Source: Oxyruncus cristatus (Eukaryota; Chordata; Aves; Passeriformes; Cotingidae). From it: a stretch of 64,000 nucleotides of DNA. Shown one piece after another: positions 22,745 through 33,655 of the stretch (position 1 is the first letter of the stretch; each line of letters begins with the position of its first letter). The translations under genes were made by a program, and so were the position numbers. The notes beneath the pieces are model-generated. The model saw only the letters and a program-made list of their open reading frames with translations. It searched no databases and was not told where the DNA came from. Location of the stretch: contig VXAY01004756.1 of the NCBI GenBank assembly GCA_013399855.1, positions 874,856 to 938,855 of the forward strand, in the 5' to 3' direction.

Positions 22745-22790
22745 CTGAAGGGGTTTCTTGAGCAAGCCAAGTCTCCCCAGCAATTCCAGG
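22745..22790 (-). CDS. Exon of the minus-strand gene (15 codons)
   Basis: A strong donor (CTTCAG before GTATGT) and the acceptor GTGTAATTACAG bound 46 nt. One leading base, then LELLGRLGLLKKPLQ, ending phase 0. The sequence is a textbook amphipathic helix of the HEAT/ARM kind. It joins in frame to 21659-21738. The upstream neighbour is unresolved, as 24129-24248 ends in phase 1 while this exon needs phase 2; a missing exon between 22.8 and 24.1 kb is likely. Confidence 0.58.
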
Positions 22791-24128
22791 CTGTAATTAC
22801 ACTGATCAAATCATCCCCACATGCGTTTAAAAAATGGAAAGCAAGAAGGAGAGTCTTAATGGATCAACAGCTTCTTCTGATTTCATACAGCACATTAAAA
22901 GAAAATGGAAAATTCTGGCCATACATTAAGGCAATTCTTACACCCAAACAACTTGATAATATAGCATTGAGTACCAAGGCAGGGTTTTTTTCATAAATTA
23001 TGATCTAAACAGAATACTAGTCAATTCACCAAAAGATATCAAAGATATCCCTTTATTACAAATGATCCAAGTATCCCCCTTGAGGCTATGGCTATCAGAA
23101 AGTATTTAGTTGGCTCCCAAGCCAATATTTTTCGGATCTGTTTTATTATGAAACTCCAACACATTTTCAATAACTTTTAGCTTTGCTATACAGAGCAACA
23201 AATAATTTCCCAGAACCCCTTTGGAAAATCTGACATGCGAAATGATTCTCTAGTCAACTTGTGTATTATTAAGCTGAAAAAAAAACCCCATATACAGGAT
23301 CATTTGATCATTGGAGAAAACGGAAAAGTATTGGGAGCTTCAGGACAGATGGACGAACTTCAGGTCATATAAAACACTACCCAGGCTGTATTTGAAGAAA
23401 AATGTGAAAGTTTGTGAAAGCGCCCCGGGTGAAAATACTTTGTGTTGCTAAGAAACATCATCCCTGATGATGGATGAATTAAATTGTCTCAGTTAGCAGA
23501 GCCAACTCCAGGCATCCCTCATTTATTAGTAGAATGTTTTCTTGTACTGGTAATTTATTTCAACAGCTACATACAAATAAAAAGCCCTACCTTGAAATGA
23601 AACTGAGAATTTCAAACTTGCATAATTAATGCTAGGAGACAGAATAGAGTTTACATCTTGAACAGAATTTAAAAATTAACATTTAAAAATGTAAACTTTG
23701 AAAATTAGTATTAATACATCCAGAGCATTAAGAACTTATTTTAGGATAAAACGAAGTGTATATTTCTGCAGTGAAATATACTGTTCAACTTCCAACACAA
23801 CATATAATCCAGTGAAGAATAAAACTCTTCAAATATTTCTAAGCACTGAACAACACTGATATTCAGGTAATCAACTTTTTAACATCACTGAGAGAAAACC
23901 ATATTAATTTGTCATGCATTGTTATGATGACACCAACGTGAAAATCGCACATCAAGGAAATAACGCAAACCAGCTGCTTTTCTCATGTGGATGTTGTCTT
24001 GATGTTTCAGCCAGTTGCTTTTTTCACATCTTACTTACTGCTTCTCCTGCAGAACACATCTGTGAACTTAGAGCAGTGTTATCTTTCCATTTCTGAAGTG
24101 TCTGCAGATGAACTCTCACGGATCATAC

Positions 24129-24248
24129 CTGCTTTGCCAGCCGTGCACTGCCTTAAGTGAAGTCCCTTCAAAAAGGTATAGCTGGAGCAGAGGAAGGCCA
24201 CCAGCTTCCCTCTTCCCACCAGCTGCACATCGGGCCAGAGGAGCTCAC
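24129..24248 (-). CDS. Exon of the minus-strand gene (39 codons)
   Basis: Excellent acceptor TGTTCTTTCCCCTTTCAG and donor CAG before GTATGA. Two leading bases, then ELLWPDVQLVGRGKLVAFL, SSYTFLKGLHLRQC and TAGKA, ending phase 1. The exon is richer in G and C, with CpGs, than its flanks. It joins in frame to 24282-24419 over an intron of only 33 bases, which is very short, so this intron may be retained or the true structure may differ slightly. Read without splicing, a stop would follow at the intron. Confidence 0.6.
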
Positions 24249-24281
24249 CTGAAAGGGGAAAGAACAGAGAGAACATCTCAC

Positions 24282-24419
24282 CTGGCACAGCCTTCAGAAG
24301 ACACAACAGCAAAAGCAAAGCACAGCAAGCAGGGAGCCCCAGGTCGTGCAGGACAGTCCTGAGATCAGGAAGCAGATACCCGACTGCTGCTCGGAGATGA
24401 AGGAAAAGGGCAGGGCTTT
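24282..24419 (-). CDS. Exon of the minus-strand gene (45 codons, leucine-rich)
   Basis: Acceptor GCATATTCCTCTCTGGGTTATTAAG and donor CCAG before GTGAGA. After two bases it reads SPALFLHLRAAVGYLLPD, LRTVLHDLGLPACC and a stretch of five leucines leading to LCLLKAVP, ending phase 1. Eighteen of 45 residues are leucine. It continues in frame from 25843-25881 and into 24129-24248. This is the clearest helical-repeat segment of the gene. The leucine run is a helix core rather than an obvious membrane anchor, since a proline and charged residues flank it. Confidence 0.66.
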
Positions 24420-25842
24420 CTTAATAACCCAGAGAGGAATATGCAGAATTTTATGCCACCCAGAAACCAAGAGGGCTGTTGCAATGAGAATAAAACAAGG
24501 GCAAAGACCCATTTTGCAAGAACACAGCTGGAAAAGAGGAGAATCATTAAAGAAAATGAATTTTCACTTGTCTGATGCCAAGGCTTTGGGGCTTTTCTTC
24601 CTATTTACTAGTGTGTTCTAATCGAGATTTCAAGCTGGAGTTCCAAGTTTTAGGCCCAGAGAGTCCAATTTAAGGAAAAAAGGTGGAAAACCCTCTATAA
24701 ACAGTTCTTCCAGATTGCATCACAGCTTCCAAGTCAGGAATTACCACACACAGTAATATGCTCAGCTAGTCAATACACAGAGGCAACCACAGAGGCTCTT
24801 CTTCCCAAATAACACCACCATGGAGCAGAGTTACCACCAGAGAGCCCAAGGAGAAGTATTAAACAATGATACCCACTTGGCTGCACTAGAGGAGATGTGT
24901 TTCTTATGGGCCTAATAAGGAAGAGCTTTGCAATCTGAGCAGAAGCCTTTCAAAACCTCAGAGGACATGTCTTATGTGCACCACTTCTGCTTCTGGAATC
25001 CCAGAAATCCTGAAGACAGAAGGCAGATCAGACTGCAGCTTTGCTAGGCACAGATGTTGCAATCACATCTGCCTTAACTGTAAGCCACAGTCCTTGCTAC
25101 TTTCCAACTCTTTTGCAGCATTTCTTAGTTGCTTTGGTTTTGGAAATGCCAGTGCAGAGCATAAAATCTAGTGTTTATGATCATATCAGGTATAGAAAAA
25201 CACCAACATAAAAATGCCTGCAGATTATGTTACAAGCAAAGAGCATGAAAGACGACAGTTTGAAGTAGAGAGACCATTTCTTGCCCTTCTCCCTTGTCTA
25301 CATGATTCACAAAATAACACTTCAAATATTGAGATCTGATTGATCAAAATTTTTTTTTTAAAGTGTTGATCTGCAGCCATGAAGAAGGACCATTTGTGTA
25401 TGGATCAGATACAGAAGTATAATTAAAGGTGAGTTTTACACACCACCCCAACAAACTGAACCACCACCGATCCAGGGGTGCAGACCCATGTAAACGTTCT
25501 TCAAGCTTTTTTTCTTCTAACTCATTAAAAAATCCCCTCCCTTAACACCTATACCTACAAGATGCTGGATTTAATTTGTCCAATTTTGGGCTCCCCAGTG
25601 CAAGACAGAGACAGACAGAAAGCACCAAGACCAGCAATGGTCCCGAAGACAATGAAGGGATCAGAGCACAATCCACCCATTTTGCAACTCCAGCTCCAAA
25701 GGTCAGGTCTGCAACGAGGCCCAGGTTGCAGGACTCTGAAAACAATAAGCTTCTTCCTCTTGGCATTTTCACTGCAGGATTATTTAATGTTTTATTTATT
25801 ACTTGGATGACATACAAAATAGTTGCAGAAGTTGGTAGTTAC

Positions 25843-25881
25843 CTTGGAAGGGCTGCAAGCATTCTCGGAAGCAGAGTTCTA
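25843..25881 (-). CDS. Short exon of the minus-strand gene (12 codons)
   Basis: Acceptor TTTAGTCCCACTTTTTTCAAG is strong and the donor is CAAG before GTAACT. Two bases, ELCFRECLQPFQ, one base. The phases match the exon upstream (26438-26514) and downstream (24282-24419), giving an uninterrupted reading through all three. Confidence 0.62.
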
Positions 25882-26235
25882 CTTGAAAAAAGTGGGACTA
25901 AATGATTAACAGAACTGAAACTGGGCTTTTAATACTGAACTTTAAATACCGAATTTTTGAAACAATAAAAATAATTCGAATTTGTGATAATAATGGGAGC
26001 ATTGTATGCAAAAGATGGTAGGAATCATTCTGTTCATCACTGGCTAAGGTTGTACATGATGTTTAGGTCTCAATACAGAAACAGGAAACAAAAGCTCAGA
26101 AGAAAAACCAAGCAATCTGGGAGAGTTAAACAGGCTTGGCGAGTGCAAATAAAAAGATGAGTAAAGAGGCTTCAAAATAGGTTACTAGCAATTACAAGAA
26201 TCATGTCCCACTACTGCAATATCCACAGCAGAACA

Positions 26236-26292
26236 AAAAAAAAAAAACAAAAAAAAAACCAAGAAGCTTAACAGGCTAGGAAAAAAAATTAA
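26236..26292. repeat. A-rich low-complexity stretch
   Basis: Runs of 12 and 9 A broken by single C residues, then a further A-rich segment. On the coding (minus) strand it is a poly-T region within an intron. Confidence 0.7.
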
Positions 26293-26437
26293 AATAGTAT
26301 TAGAGGAAATATGCTACCTCCAGGGATAGTTAAACAAGGGATTAGGTTATGGAGGGGTTACACAAATCTTCACTGATTGTTTTTAAGACCTGGTTAGAGG
26401 AACATGTCAGAAATGGCCTATACATATCCATCCTTAC

Positions 26438-26514
26438 CCTGAGCTATATGCTCACACATAGAGTACAGGGCCTCAGTGCAGAGCGATGACCTCCAGAGAG
26501 CCACGTTTTCTTTG
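26438..26514 (-). CDS. Exon of the minus-strand gene (25 codons)
   Basis: Acceptor GGGCAGCCTTTAAGTTTAG, donor CAGG before GTAAGG. One leading base, then KENVALWRSSLCTEALYSM and CEHIAQ, ending phase 1. Start and end phases both agree with the neighbouring exons at 27064-27126 and 25843-25881. The other frames have stops. A longer version beginning at an earlier AG is possible. Confidence 0.66.
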
Positions 26515-27063
26515 CTAAACTTAAAGGCTGCCCGAGTTTAGGCTCCTGCCAGGAGACTCAGCAGGTGACCTGACTGCTCCTTAGAGCTCCAAGCAGGCTT
26601 TTGATATCTCTCTTTTCTAAATAGCCAAGGCAGGCTGTGATTGACAATCTGCCCTCACATGAAGCAGGCTATCTTAAACGTGAAGGACTCTGAATGATGC
26701 ACCGGGGAAATAAAGTCAAAGTCAAAGTACAGAGAAGGAAACGGCAACTGATCCCGGGAATCCCATCCTGAGAAGGAAATCACAGACGCCAAATTGGGCA
26801 AGGATGTGCACATCCCATTAGTACCCCAGAACTACAGGTAGTTATATTTTCTTTTCTAGCACCTACAATAAATAAGCCTTAGTAAAAAGCAGTATTTAAC
26901 AAAGTACTTAGAGAAATAAGGAGGGAAGGTTTGACGTTTTCAAGCTTATTTTCACAGCGGTATGAAAGGAAATGAGGTAGAGTCAGAGCTAATTCTCCTT
27001 ATATAATTTCACACGGAATGATTAGTTCTGCCCCAACAGTAACAGCTTTCCAGAGGGTCCTAC

Positions 27064-27126
27064 TTGTCTCCAAGATTGCATACAGATGCTCTAAGTGTAG
27101 CTTCCCTATTCTCCACTGACAACCAA
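27064..27126 (-). CDS. Exon of the minus-strand gene (20 codons)
   Basis: Acceptor TATTATATTGGCCTTTTAAG and donor GACAA before GTAGGA. One leading base followed by WLSVENREATLRASVCNLGD, ending phase 2. In HEAT/ARM proteins such ENREATLRAS-type words typically begin a repeat. It connects in frame to 27324-27354 upstream and 26438-26514 downstream. Confidence 0.64.
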
Positions 27127-27323
27127 CTTAAAAGGCCAATATAATATTCATTTTCCTATAGAATAAAATTCACAGCATGAATAGTAAAATAATGTCAGTG
27201 CTACCATGAAACTGCAGTTTCATGTTGGGGGGCTGCGACTTTTAAAAGTTTAATCATGAAATGGATTCACACAGAGAGGCCCACACAAAACATCCTGGTG
27301 CTTTAGGTGTGTCCCCTGGTCAC

Positions 27324-27354
27324 CTGGGATATCCAAGAGCAGCACAAGCTGTGG
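27324..27354 (-). CDS. Short exon of the minus-strand gene (9 codons)
   Basis: One of the best acceptors in the window (TTTGCCCTCTTGTTTTCCAG) with donor CCCAG before GTGACC. Two bases, TACAALGYP, two bases. All three frames are open because it is so short; the frame given is the one agreeing with both neighbours. Confidence 0.55.
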
Positions 27355-27581
27355 CTGGAAAACAAGAGGGCAAAGGCACAGAGGAGGAGCATTTGTGTCA
27401 CATGCCCTGCTGGATTTTTTTCCCTTTAGAAGGCAGGTTTCAATCATTCCTGTGTTAATGCTCCCCCTCTCCTAAGCCTGATTAGGAAAGACATTCCACA
27501 TGCTGAAGGTGGTGGAATTCCTAAATCACCTGGGTCGCTTCTGGGTGAAATACCAATTACTGGTAATTCACTGGAACAAGG

Positions 27582-27605
27582 CCTTAAAAAAAAAAAAAAA
27601 AAAAA
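27582..27605. repeat. Poly-A tract
   Basis: About 20 A residues followed by GAAAAAG, with no recognisable retrocopy upstream. Confidence 0.75.
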
Positions 27606-27609
27606 GAAA

Positions 27610-29520
27610 AAGCCCTAAAAGACACCCCTCAGCCCAATGGTGAACATATCACATGGATAATCCTAAAACTCTTTGCAAAAACTTGTAATAGGTATTAGTA
27701 CTTTTATAAAGCACTGCAGTGCTTTGTGTTTAATCCCTGAATAGACACTAGTGGAAAAGCCATATTCAATTCCAAAATTGCTACTGCAAATTCCAGCTCA
27801 GCTACTACTATTCCTTTAAAAACACACAGGTTTTTAAAGGATATATACAAATATACATTTCAAATATACATAATAGTAAATTTAACTATCAATGAAGAAC
27901 TTAAATCACACCCCAAAACAGCATGCAAAATAATATTATAAGAACCTTAAATGTGTGTATCTTGCAGTTTTTAGCACAACCATTTGTTTTGAAAAAGATC
28001 TACAGATTAAATACAAAGCACACTATTAGTTATAGGCACAAGAACGACCAATTTTTTATGCTTTGCCAGAAATAATGACTAATTAGGCCAGCACCACCCT
28101 GCAGTCATTTCCATAAATCTTGCCTTTATGTTTAAATCACAACAAAAAGAAAACTGACTTAACAACAACAAGAGCATATTTCTCATTAAAGTTTTCTTAA
28201 AGCAAGATCAGGACAAGTAATTATTCTCTAAAGTCAACACCACAGCGTTACTGTTTATTTGGAGAACTTAAACCAAACACAAAGTTACACTCAGAAATTT
28301 GCTGTATTAAACTGCAATCCAGTAGTCAGACAGGGTAATTGGGAAAACTTTCAACTGGGAAATCACAAAACACAAAATTTCACAGAATCCTGATGGATTT
28401 CTTGTTCTGCAAAATCATCTCACAGCTTATTCCTTGTGTAAACCTTGAAAAGAAACGGAATATAAAAGACGCAATATGTTCAACTACTTGTTGAATTTTT
28501 GTTTTCTGGCATATTTGTATGTAAAGTAAATATCAAAGCAGAAAGATATGTAGGAAATACGATGCTGAGCATCACATGAGACAAGAAGTTGTACTTCAAT
28601 TAAGATCTTTGTTTTAAAATTATGGGAATTATGGTGCTTCTGAGAAATCACGTGTTTAATTATATGCACTAGGCAAGATATTTATAAAAACACCTTATTT
28701 TCACAATGCAACAGGGGCTTTATTTCTATTTTATTTACAAAAGTGTCACCTGGTAAATGAAATAAACCCCAATAAAACAGAATCAAGATCTAGTCAAATA
28801 CTCCACAATAATGTAATTAATGCACAGCTTTAAGGTTGGTTTTCCCTCTCCAAACCAATTTGATTGGAAAGAAGGAAAAAGAGGTATATTTTTCTAAGAG
28901 CTGCTCTAGAAACAGTGCTATCCCTCGCTCTTCTTTCTCCCAAATATTCTGCCACTAGTCACACACCATCACTGCTCTGGCTAATCATCCATTCCGAGTC
29001 CCCAGTATTCCCAAACACTTACTCTTGCATGCACAAGGGTTTGATACTCTGGAAGTGCTTCTACGCAACGGCTTTATGACACTTCTGTTGCTATTATGAA
29101 CATTTTATTAGTCTTTGGGAGGATGAATCGAAATTGTCGGTTCTTGAGGGAAACAACTAGTGGCAACAGCGAGGTCTCCATCCTTCATTCCAACACGCTT
29201 GACCACTGAATCCTGCCAGGGTGAGTAACACCCAACATGGGCCATGGATTCCATCCCAGAGAAGGAACAAAGCACTGCATCATATTAAATCTGCATCCAA
29301 TTACTAAGGCGTGAACTTGAGGGGTGTGTTTTGCCCTCAATGACAGCTTCTAAAAATGACTGTGAAAGAAATCTTGCACGTTGGATGGCATTTTATTCAT
29401 CAAGACCACGATCGCCACAAGTTTTCTGCTGCCAGAGGCACGGCCAAAGTAACCTTTTTAAGGAACCGCTGTTGCAGCTCCAAGAAGAAAACATTCCCAC
29501 GGTATTTATGGCAATATCAT
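27610..29520. other. Intron; no firm feature
   Basis: AT-rich. One minus-strand donor (AAGA before GTAAGTG near 29023) adjoins a short open stretch reading KHFQSIKPLCMQ, but the acceptor is poor, so it is not called. Confidence 0.35.
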
Positions 29521-29522
29521 AC

Positions 29523-29554
29523 TTGTGCCACTGAGCATCACTAACACCGACAAC
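29523..29554 (-). CDS. Short exon of the minus-strand gene (10 codons)
   Basis: Acceptor AGATGCCTGTTTGTGCAGCAG, donor CACAA before GTATGA. One base, LSVLVMLSGT, one base. A second frame (VVGVSDAQWHK) is open too, but only the first gives matching phases with 29912-29968 and 27324-27354. Confidence 0.5.
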
Positions 29555-29911
29555 CTGCTGCACAAACAGGCATCTGACTGCCCAAAAATAAGCTTGGAAC
29601 AAAACTGGAAAATAGCACATGAAGACACACTGTTGTAGAGATACAATACAGATGTTTTCAGATGCAAAACTGGTTAAATTCCCTTTTTTTTTTTTTGGTC
29701 ACACTGACATTAATTTTTCCACCGATTTTCCACAGCAATTCAGCAAAACTACAACACTTCAGCGAAATTAAGTTATGAAGAATGTATTTAATCCAGTTGC
29801 ACTCGAAGTGCCAAGAAGAAAACTTCTGCTAATCACACACATATTAAGTTTTGCAAGTTTGATTATATGTAAACCTGCACACACGCAAATACCCAAACCG
29901 AAGTTGCTTAC

Positions 29912-29968
29912 ACAGCACTAACGTGGGATTTGTGGGTCTCAAATGTTTGTGTTCTTTCTGTTTCAACC
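29912..29968 (-). CDS. Exon of the minus-strand gene (18 codons)
   Basis: A strong tract (AAATTATTTTTTTAG) and a strong donor (GCTGT before GTAAGC) enclose 57 nt. Frame: one base, VETERTQTFETHKSHVSA, two bases. Alternative frame LKQKEHKHLRPTNPTLVL is also open. The first agrees with the neighbours and is polar, as expected for a surface loop. Confidence 0.5.
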
Positions 29969-30026
29969 CTAAAAAAATAATTTTTCACGAGGCAAAAAAA
30001 CCAAACCACACTTAGTGCCTGTTTAC

Positions 30027-30093
30027 CTCCAACTTCTGCATTTCATCATTAATGTTACACAGTTCATTGTTAATTTTAGACATTCCTCCAGTT
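30027..30093 (-). CDS. Exon of the minus-strand gene (21 codons)
   Basis: Donor GGAG before GTAAAC. With the acceptor CTCTTTGATGTCCAAGTGAG it reads two bases, LEECLKLTMNCVTLMMKC, RSW, and ends phase 2, fitting 29912-29968. A longer choice ending at 30113 gives another open frame with a coiled-coil look (MSKINNELCNINDEMQKLE). Both are plausible; phase favours the first. Confidence 0.48.
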
Positions 30094-30247
30094 CTCACTT
30101 GGACATCAAAGAGCTGCACATACCCCAAATACCAGCAATCTGAAATCCTGACTTCCCTACTTACTAAATAAATGACTAAAAGTCATTTATAACTTGAAAA
30201 GATCTTTGATTTCTTGCCTACAGGAAATACTGCCGATCAAAAATAAA

Positions 30248-30272
30248 ACATATATATATATATATATATATG
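30248..30272. repeat. (TA)n microsatellite
   Basis: Twelve TA units in an uninterrupted run. Confidence 0.9.
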
Positions 30273-30659
30273 CTCCCATATATCCATATAGCTGGGGTTC
30301 AGGATTTGGGATAATAGACTGTTGGGAGACGTGGTTTTCAGATTTATATTTCATACTCTTTCTGGTGCTTCACACATTTATTTTTACTTTCACATCTGAC
30401 GTGCAGCAATATGGCCAGCGAAGGTGTGCATTTAAGACATCCTTTGATATAAATCCATGGAGAAGTTGAAATTCACACCGGGATTCGTGTCCTTCCAGCA
30501 CTCAGGCACTGCTTCCCCACCGCTAACTGCACGGCTTACGGATGGCTGGGGGGCAGGGGGAGGCTGCCTCTCCACAGCCCCCTGTTAACAATTCTGCCAC
30601 CAAAGATTAACGTGATTTTCCTGCTCTTACAAACTTAGTAGAGCCCATTTCTCACTTAC

Positions 30660-30704
30660 GAATGGGAGCAAAAACCATGATAGCCGTTCTTTTTCCATGG
30701 AATC
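30660..30704 (-). CDS. Possible exon of the minus-strand gene (45 nt)
   Basis: A very strong donor (CATTC before GTAAGTGAG) and a weak acceptor (GCAAGGCTGTTTAG). All three frames are open; the one that fits the downstream exon reads FHGKRTAIMVFAPI. Another would begin MEKERLSWFLLPF. Candidate only. Confidence 0.33.
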
Positions 30705-30950
30705 CTAAACAGCCTTGCATATGTATTTAGAGTTTGTTCCTCACTTTCGCAAAGTTTTTTGGATTAGAAATAATAGTAAATTATAAAAGTAACCCCAGAC
30801 AATGAGATACTTCCTCCGTTCAAGGCAGCAAATCATTTGCCTTCGTTTTGTTACTATTCCCACTACACAGCAGTTCATGCCTCAAGCAGTGGCACATAAA
30901 GGTCCTAAAACAGAATAGTTGATATTAAGGTCCTGTTGTTTATACCAGTA

Positions 30951-31087
30951 TCATAGAATAGAGTCATTAAATACTTTGGGTTGGAAGGAACCTTAAAACA
31001 CCATTCCAAACCGGTTCCAAACCCCTGCCATGGGCAGCACATCTTCCATTAGCCCAGGTTGCTCCAAGCTTTGGAGCCTTGAACACT
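30951..31087 (-). mobile_element. CR1 LINE, degraded 3' fragment
   Basis: TTTGGGTTGGAAGGAACCTT and AGCCCAGGTTGCTCCAAGC are present; the rest is diverged and ends at GAGCCTTGAACACTT. Confidence 0.85.
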
Positions 31088-31397
31088 TATAACACTTATA
31101 ACAACTAACACTCATATCACTAAAAACCAAACCTTAAAATATATTTTCAGTGTATTTCTTTACACCAGAACACAATTCTGTTCACACAGGAACATGTATG
31201 TTATACACTGAGCACATTTCTTCTGAGCACATAGTTTAAGGACCCAGTTCTTACAGGAACAGCAGTTAATTCAGTTATTTAACCAGGGAAGGACTCAACT
31301 CTTTGGACAAGACTTCATCTTTGCAGTTGGAAGAGCTAATACAAGACATTTCACATCAAATGTGAAAAGCTCAACAGCTGAAGGAGAAATACCTTAC

Positions 31398-31420
31398 CCC
31401 AATGGCTCTCCCAGCCTGGA
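31398..31420 (-). CDS. Possible micro-exon (23 nt)
   Basis: Donor TTGGG before GTAAGG is strong and the acceptor TCAAAACCCTCCCATATAG good. Phase 0 reading SRLGEPL. Too short to judge alone. Confidence 0.28.
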
Positions 31421-31593
31421 CTATATGGGAGGGTTTTGAATAAACATATTCTGATCTTGAGAAGCCAAACAATGAGACACATATATATTTTATTTATTTT
31501 CTACAAGTTAGAATCCAGATCTAACAAGTTAGGGTACAAACAGTAAGGAATTTAAATGCAGCTAATGCTTCTAAAACTACTGGCCTTCCCTAC

Positions 31594-31668
31594 ATCAGGA
31601 AGTGCTGGGGGGAACCACAGCTTCCAACAGGTATTCGGGTTTCGCCCAATAAGTTTATTCCAGGAGCC
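31594..31668 (-). CDS. Probable exon of the minus-strand gene (25 codons)
   Basis: A strong acceptor (GTGTACTTTCCTTCACTCAG) and fair donor (CTGAT before GTAGGG) enclose 75 nt. Frame 0 reads GSWNKLIGRNPNTCWKLWF and PPALPD; another frame (APGINLLGETRIPVGS) is open as well. Two CpGs remain. It could be the second exon after the CpG island, whose putative first exon ends in phase 0. Confidence 0.42.
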
Positions 31669-32473
31669 CTGAGTGAAGGAAAGTACACTGGTAACATACT
31701 GTTTTGATGACAGAATGTATGTTAAGACACTCTCAGCAGTGCAGGACACTGGTCAGAGACCACAAACCTTCACTGTTCTGTTTAAAACAGAAAGTAACAG
31801 AGTCTACACTGCAGACTGGGTCAGAGGCCTACAGTGCCCAAGGCATGTGGCTCTGAGCTCTGGGCTCAAAGCACTTTGCAGTCACAGGGTGTAGAAAACA
31901 TTCATAAAAAGCTAAGCCAGGAACTTTTTGTTTTCATATTCCCAAATTTTATTGAGCAGAAGTGTTTGAGGATAGTTTATTGCTTTTACCGGCCACTCTA
32001 AAATGGGCCTCCAGCCAACCAGGTCTTTAAAATATGTCTATATCTTACTTTTAAAACAACATTAAGGAAGTTGTATAACTTTTACATTGGAGTCTGAGTG
32101 ACTTAGCTGCAAAAGGGACACGTTTCAGCTGTAACACAGGCATGACTTCTGCAACAGCACCTGTTGCACTTGGTACTGACCCTAATACAGGAGAGAGACA
32201 CACAAGGGTTAATTAACAGGTGTTTAACTCGTGGCAAATCCCAGAAGGCTGAAGTTCAGGTGTAACAGTATTACTGCACGAGAATTCAAACTGTGCATTT
32301 ACCAGCTGAAGGAGGAATTTGGTGCTCTATTTGCGAAGTACCAACACCTGGAGCTGAACAGAGCTTGCTTTCTAGTTTCTGCCATCACTGTCAATCATTA
32401 AACTGGGAAACAGATCAAAAAGTTCGTGAACAACACGTGTTTGTGTATTTGTATATATCTGTGTACTGTTATA

Positions 32474-32499
32474 TTTGTAAACACCAAGGTGTTTACAAA
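32474..32499. promoter_or_regulatory. Perfect inverted repeat containing two forkhead-type sites
   Basis: Two 12-base arms, TTTGTAAACACC and its exact reverse complement, are separated by AA. Each arm contains TGTAAACA-like sequence, the core recognised by forkhead (FOX) proteins. About 1 kb from the CpG island. No function is shown by sequence alone. Confidence 0.5.
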
Positions 32500-33409
32500 C
32501 ATACTGAGGATGACCCCACACTTCTTTACATGTGGTAGGCACACAGATACAAAAAAAGCCAGCACTGATTTAAAATCCTGCCCGCCCTTAATTGATTTGT
32601 GTAACCTGGATTCACAGCACTTAAACTGATTTTAGCACACCTGGACTTCCACAAAGAGAGGGGAAAAGAAAAGATGAAGTAAGAAGAATACACTCTACGT
32701 TAGGCCTTGAAAGCTTCAATTAAAATTCAATATTGTGCTTTGTATAGAGGCTCTTAACATGAAAACCCTGTCATGGTTAAGATTTAAGGTTAACCAGGTT
32801 AATAGAGTCCAATAAAATAGCTCTATTGAATTATGCCAAACCATTGTCATAAGCCACACTAAAACCTGCTGCTCAACTTTACCTGTCTATTGGCTAAACT
32901 GAATCACACTAATGTGCACCCACTTCTCACTAGCCAAAAAACTCTCCCATAAACTCAGCTTCAAACTCCTTCCCCACTAATTAAAAAAAATAGTAATAAA
33001 GGTCATGTTTTTGCACCTTAAAAAGGTTTCTCTCCTCCAGTCTGCTGCTCCAGCCATCACAGTCACATGTTAAAAGATCTGTGCGGACCTGCCAAGTCCC
33101 ACTCATACCAGACACACTTCCCTAAACTTGGGATATGCTTTGCAAATATTTAAGCAGCTCCTCTGCTGCAAAGCGATATGTCCCACGGCATTTTTAGCCT
33201 AAAATAATAAAACTAAAATCTATGTATTTTGTAAAAAGTGTTCTTAATTTTTTTATTTGTTTTCCTTCTATAAAGCATAATGCTATGCAAAAGCTAAGGC
33301 ACGTTTTTCCAGGTAGTTTCACCAGCAGAACTGTTTGCATGCACTAACACTTGGGCGCTTGGAGCTGCAAAAAAAACTGAGCGCAGTTTCACTGCAATTA
33401 ACTGCTTAC

Positions 33410-33655
33410 AAAAAGCAGCCCCTGGACGCGAAAGCAAAACCAAAAGGTAAAAAGAGGAGGGAACGGCACTTTAGGACGCTGAGCGGGCCCGGGGGTGCTG
33501 CAGCCCGAGCACCCCCAGCAGCACCTCCGGGGCCAGGCCGGGCCAGGCCGCGCCGCGCTCCCGCCCGGGGCACGGCCGGGGATCGCCGGGGCAGGGCCAG
33601 GGGGAGCCGGGGGGAGCCGGCAGCCCCTGCCCGCCCTGCCTGGCCCGGCAGCCAT
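33410..33655 (-). CDS. Putative first coding exon of the minus-strand gene
   Basis: From the CpG island an ATG in a strong Kozak setting (CTAACATGG) opens 82 codons beginning MAAGPGRAGRGC, rich in glycine, proline, alanine and arginine, and ending CFRVQGLLF at a good donor (CTTTTT before GTAAGC) in phase 0. Its position matches the start expected for the minus-strand gene. Such composition arises easily in GC-rich 5' untranslated sequence, so the exon may be non-coding and the true start elsewhere, possibly in the gap. Confidence 0.4.

Noticed and set aside
24033..24110. Minus-strand exon candidate ending at GCA before GTAAGT
   Set aside because: Its acceptor would be only about 27 bases from the donor of 24129-24248, too close for an intron.
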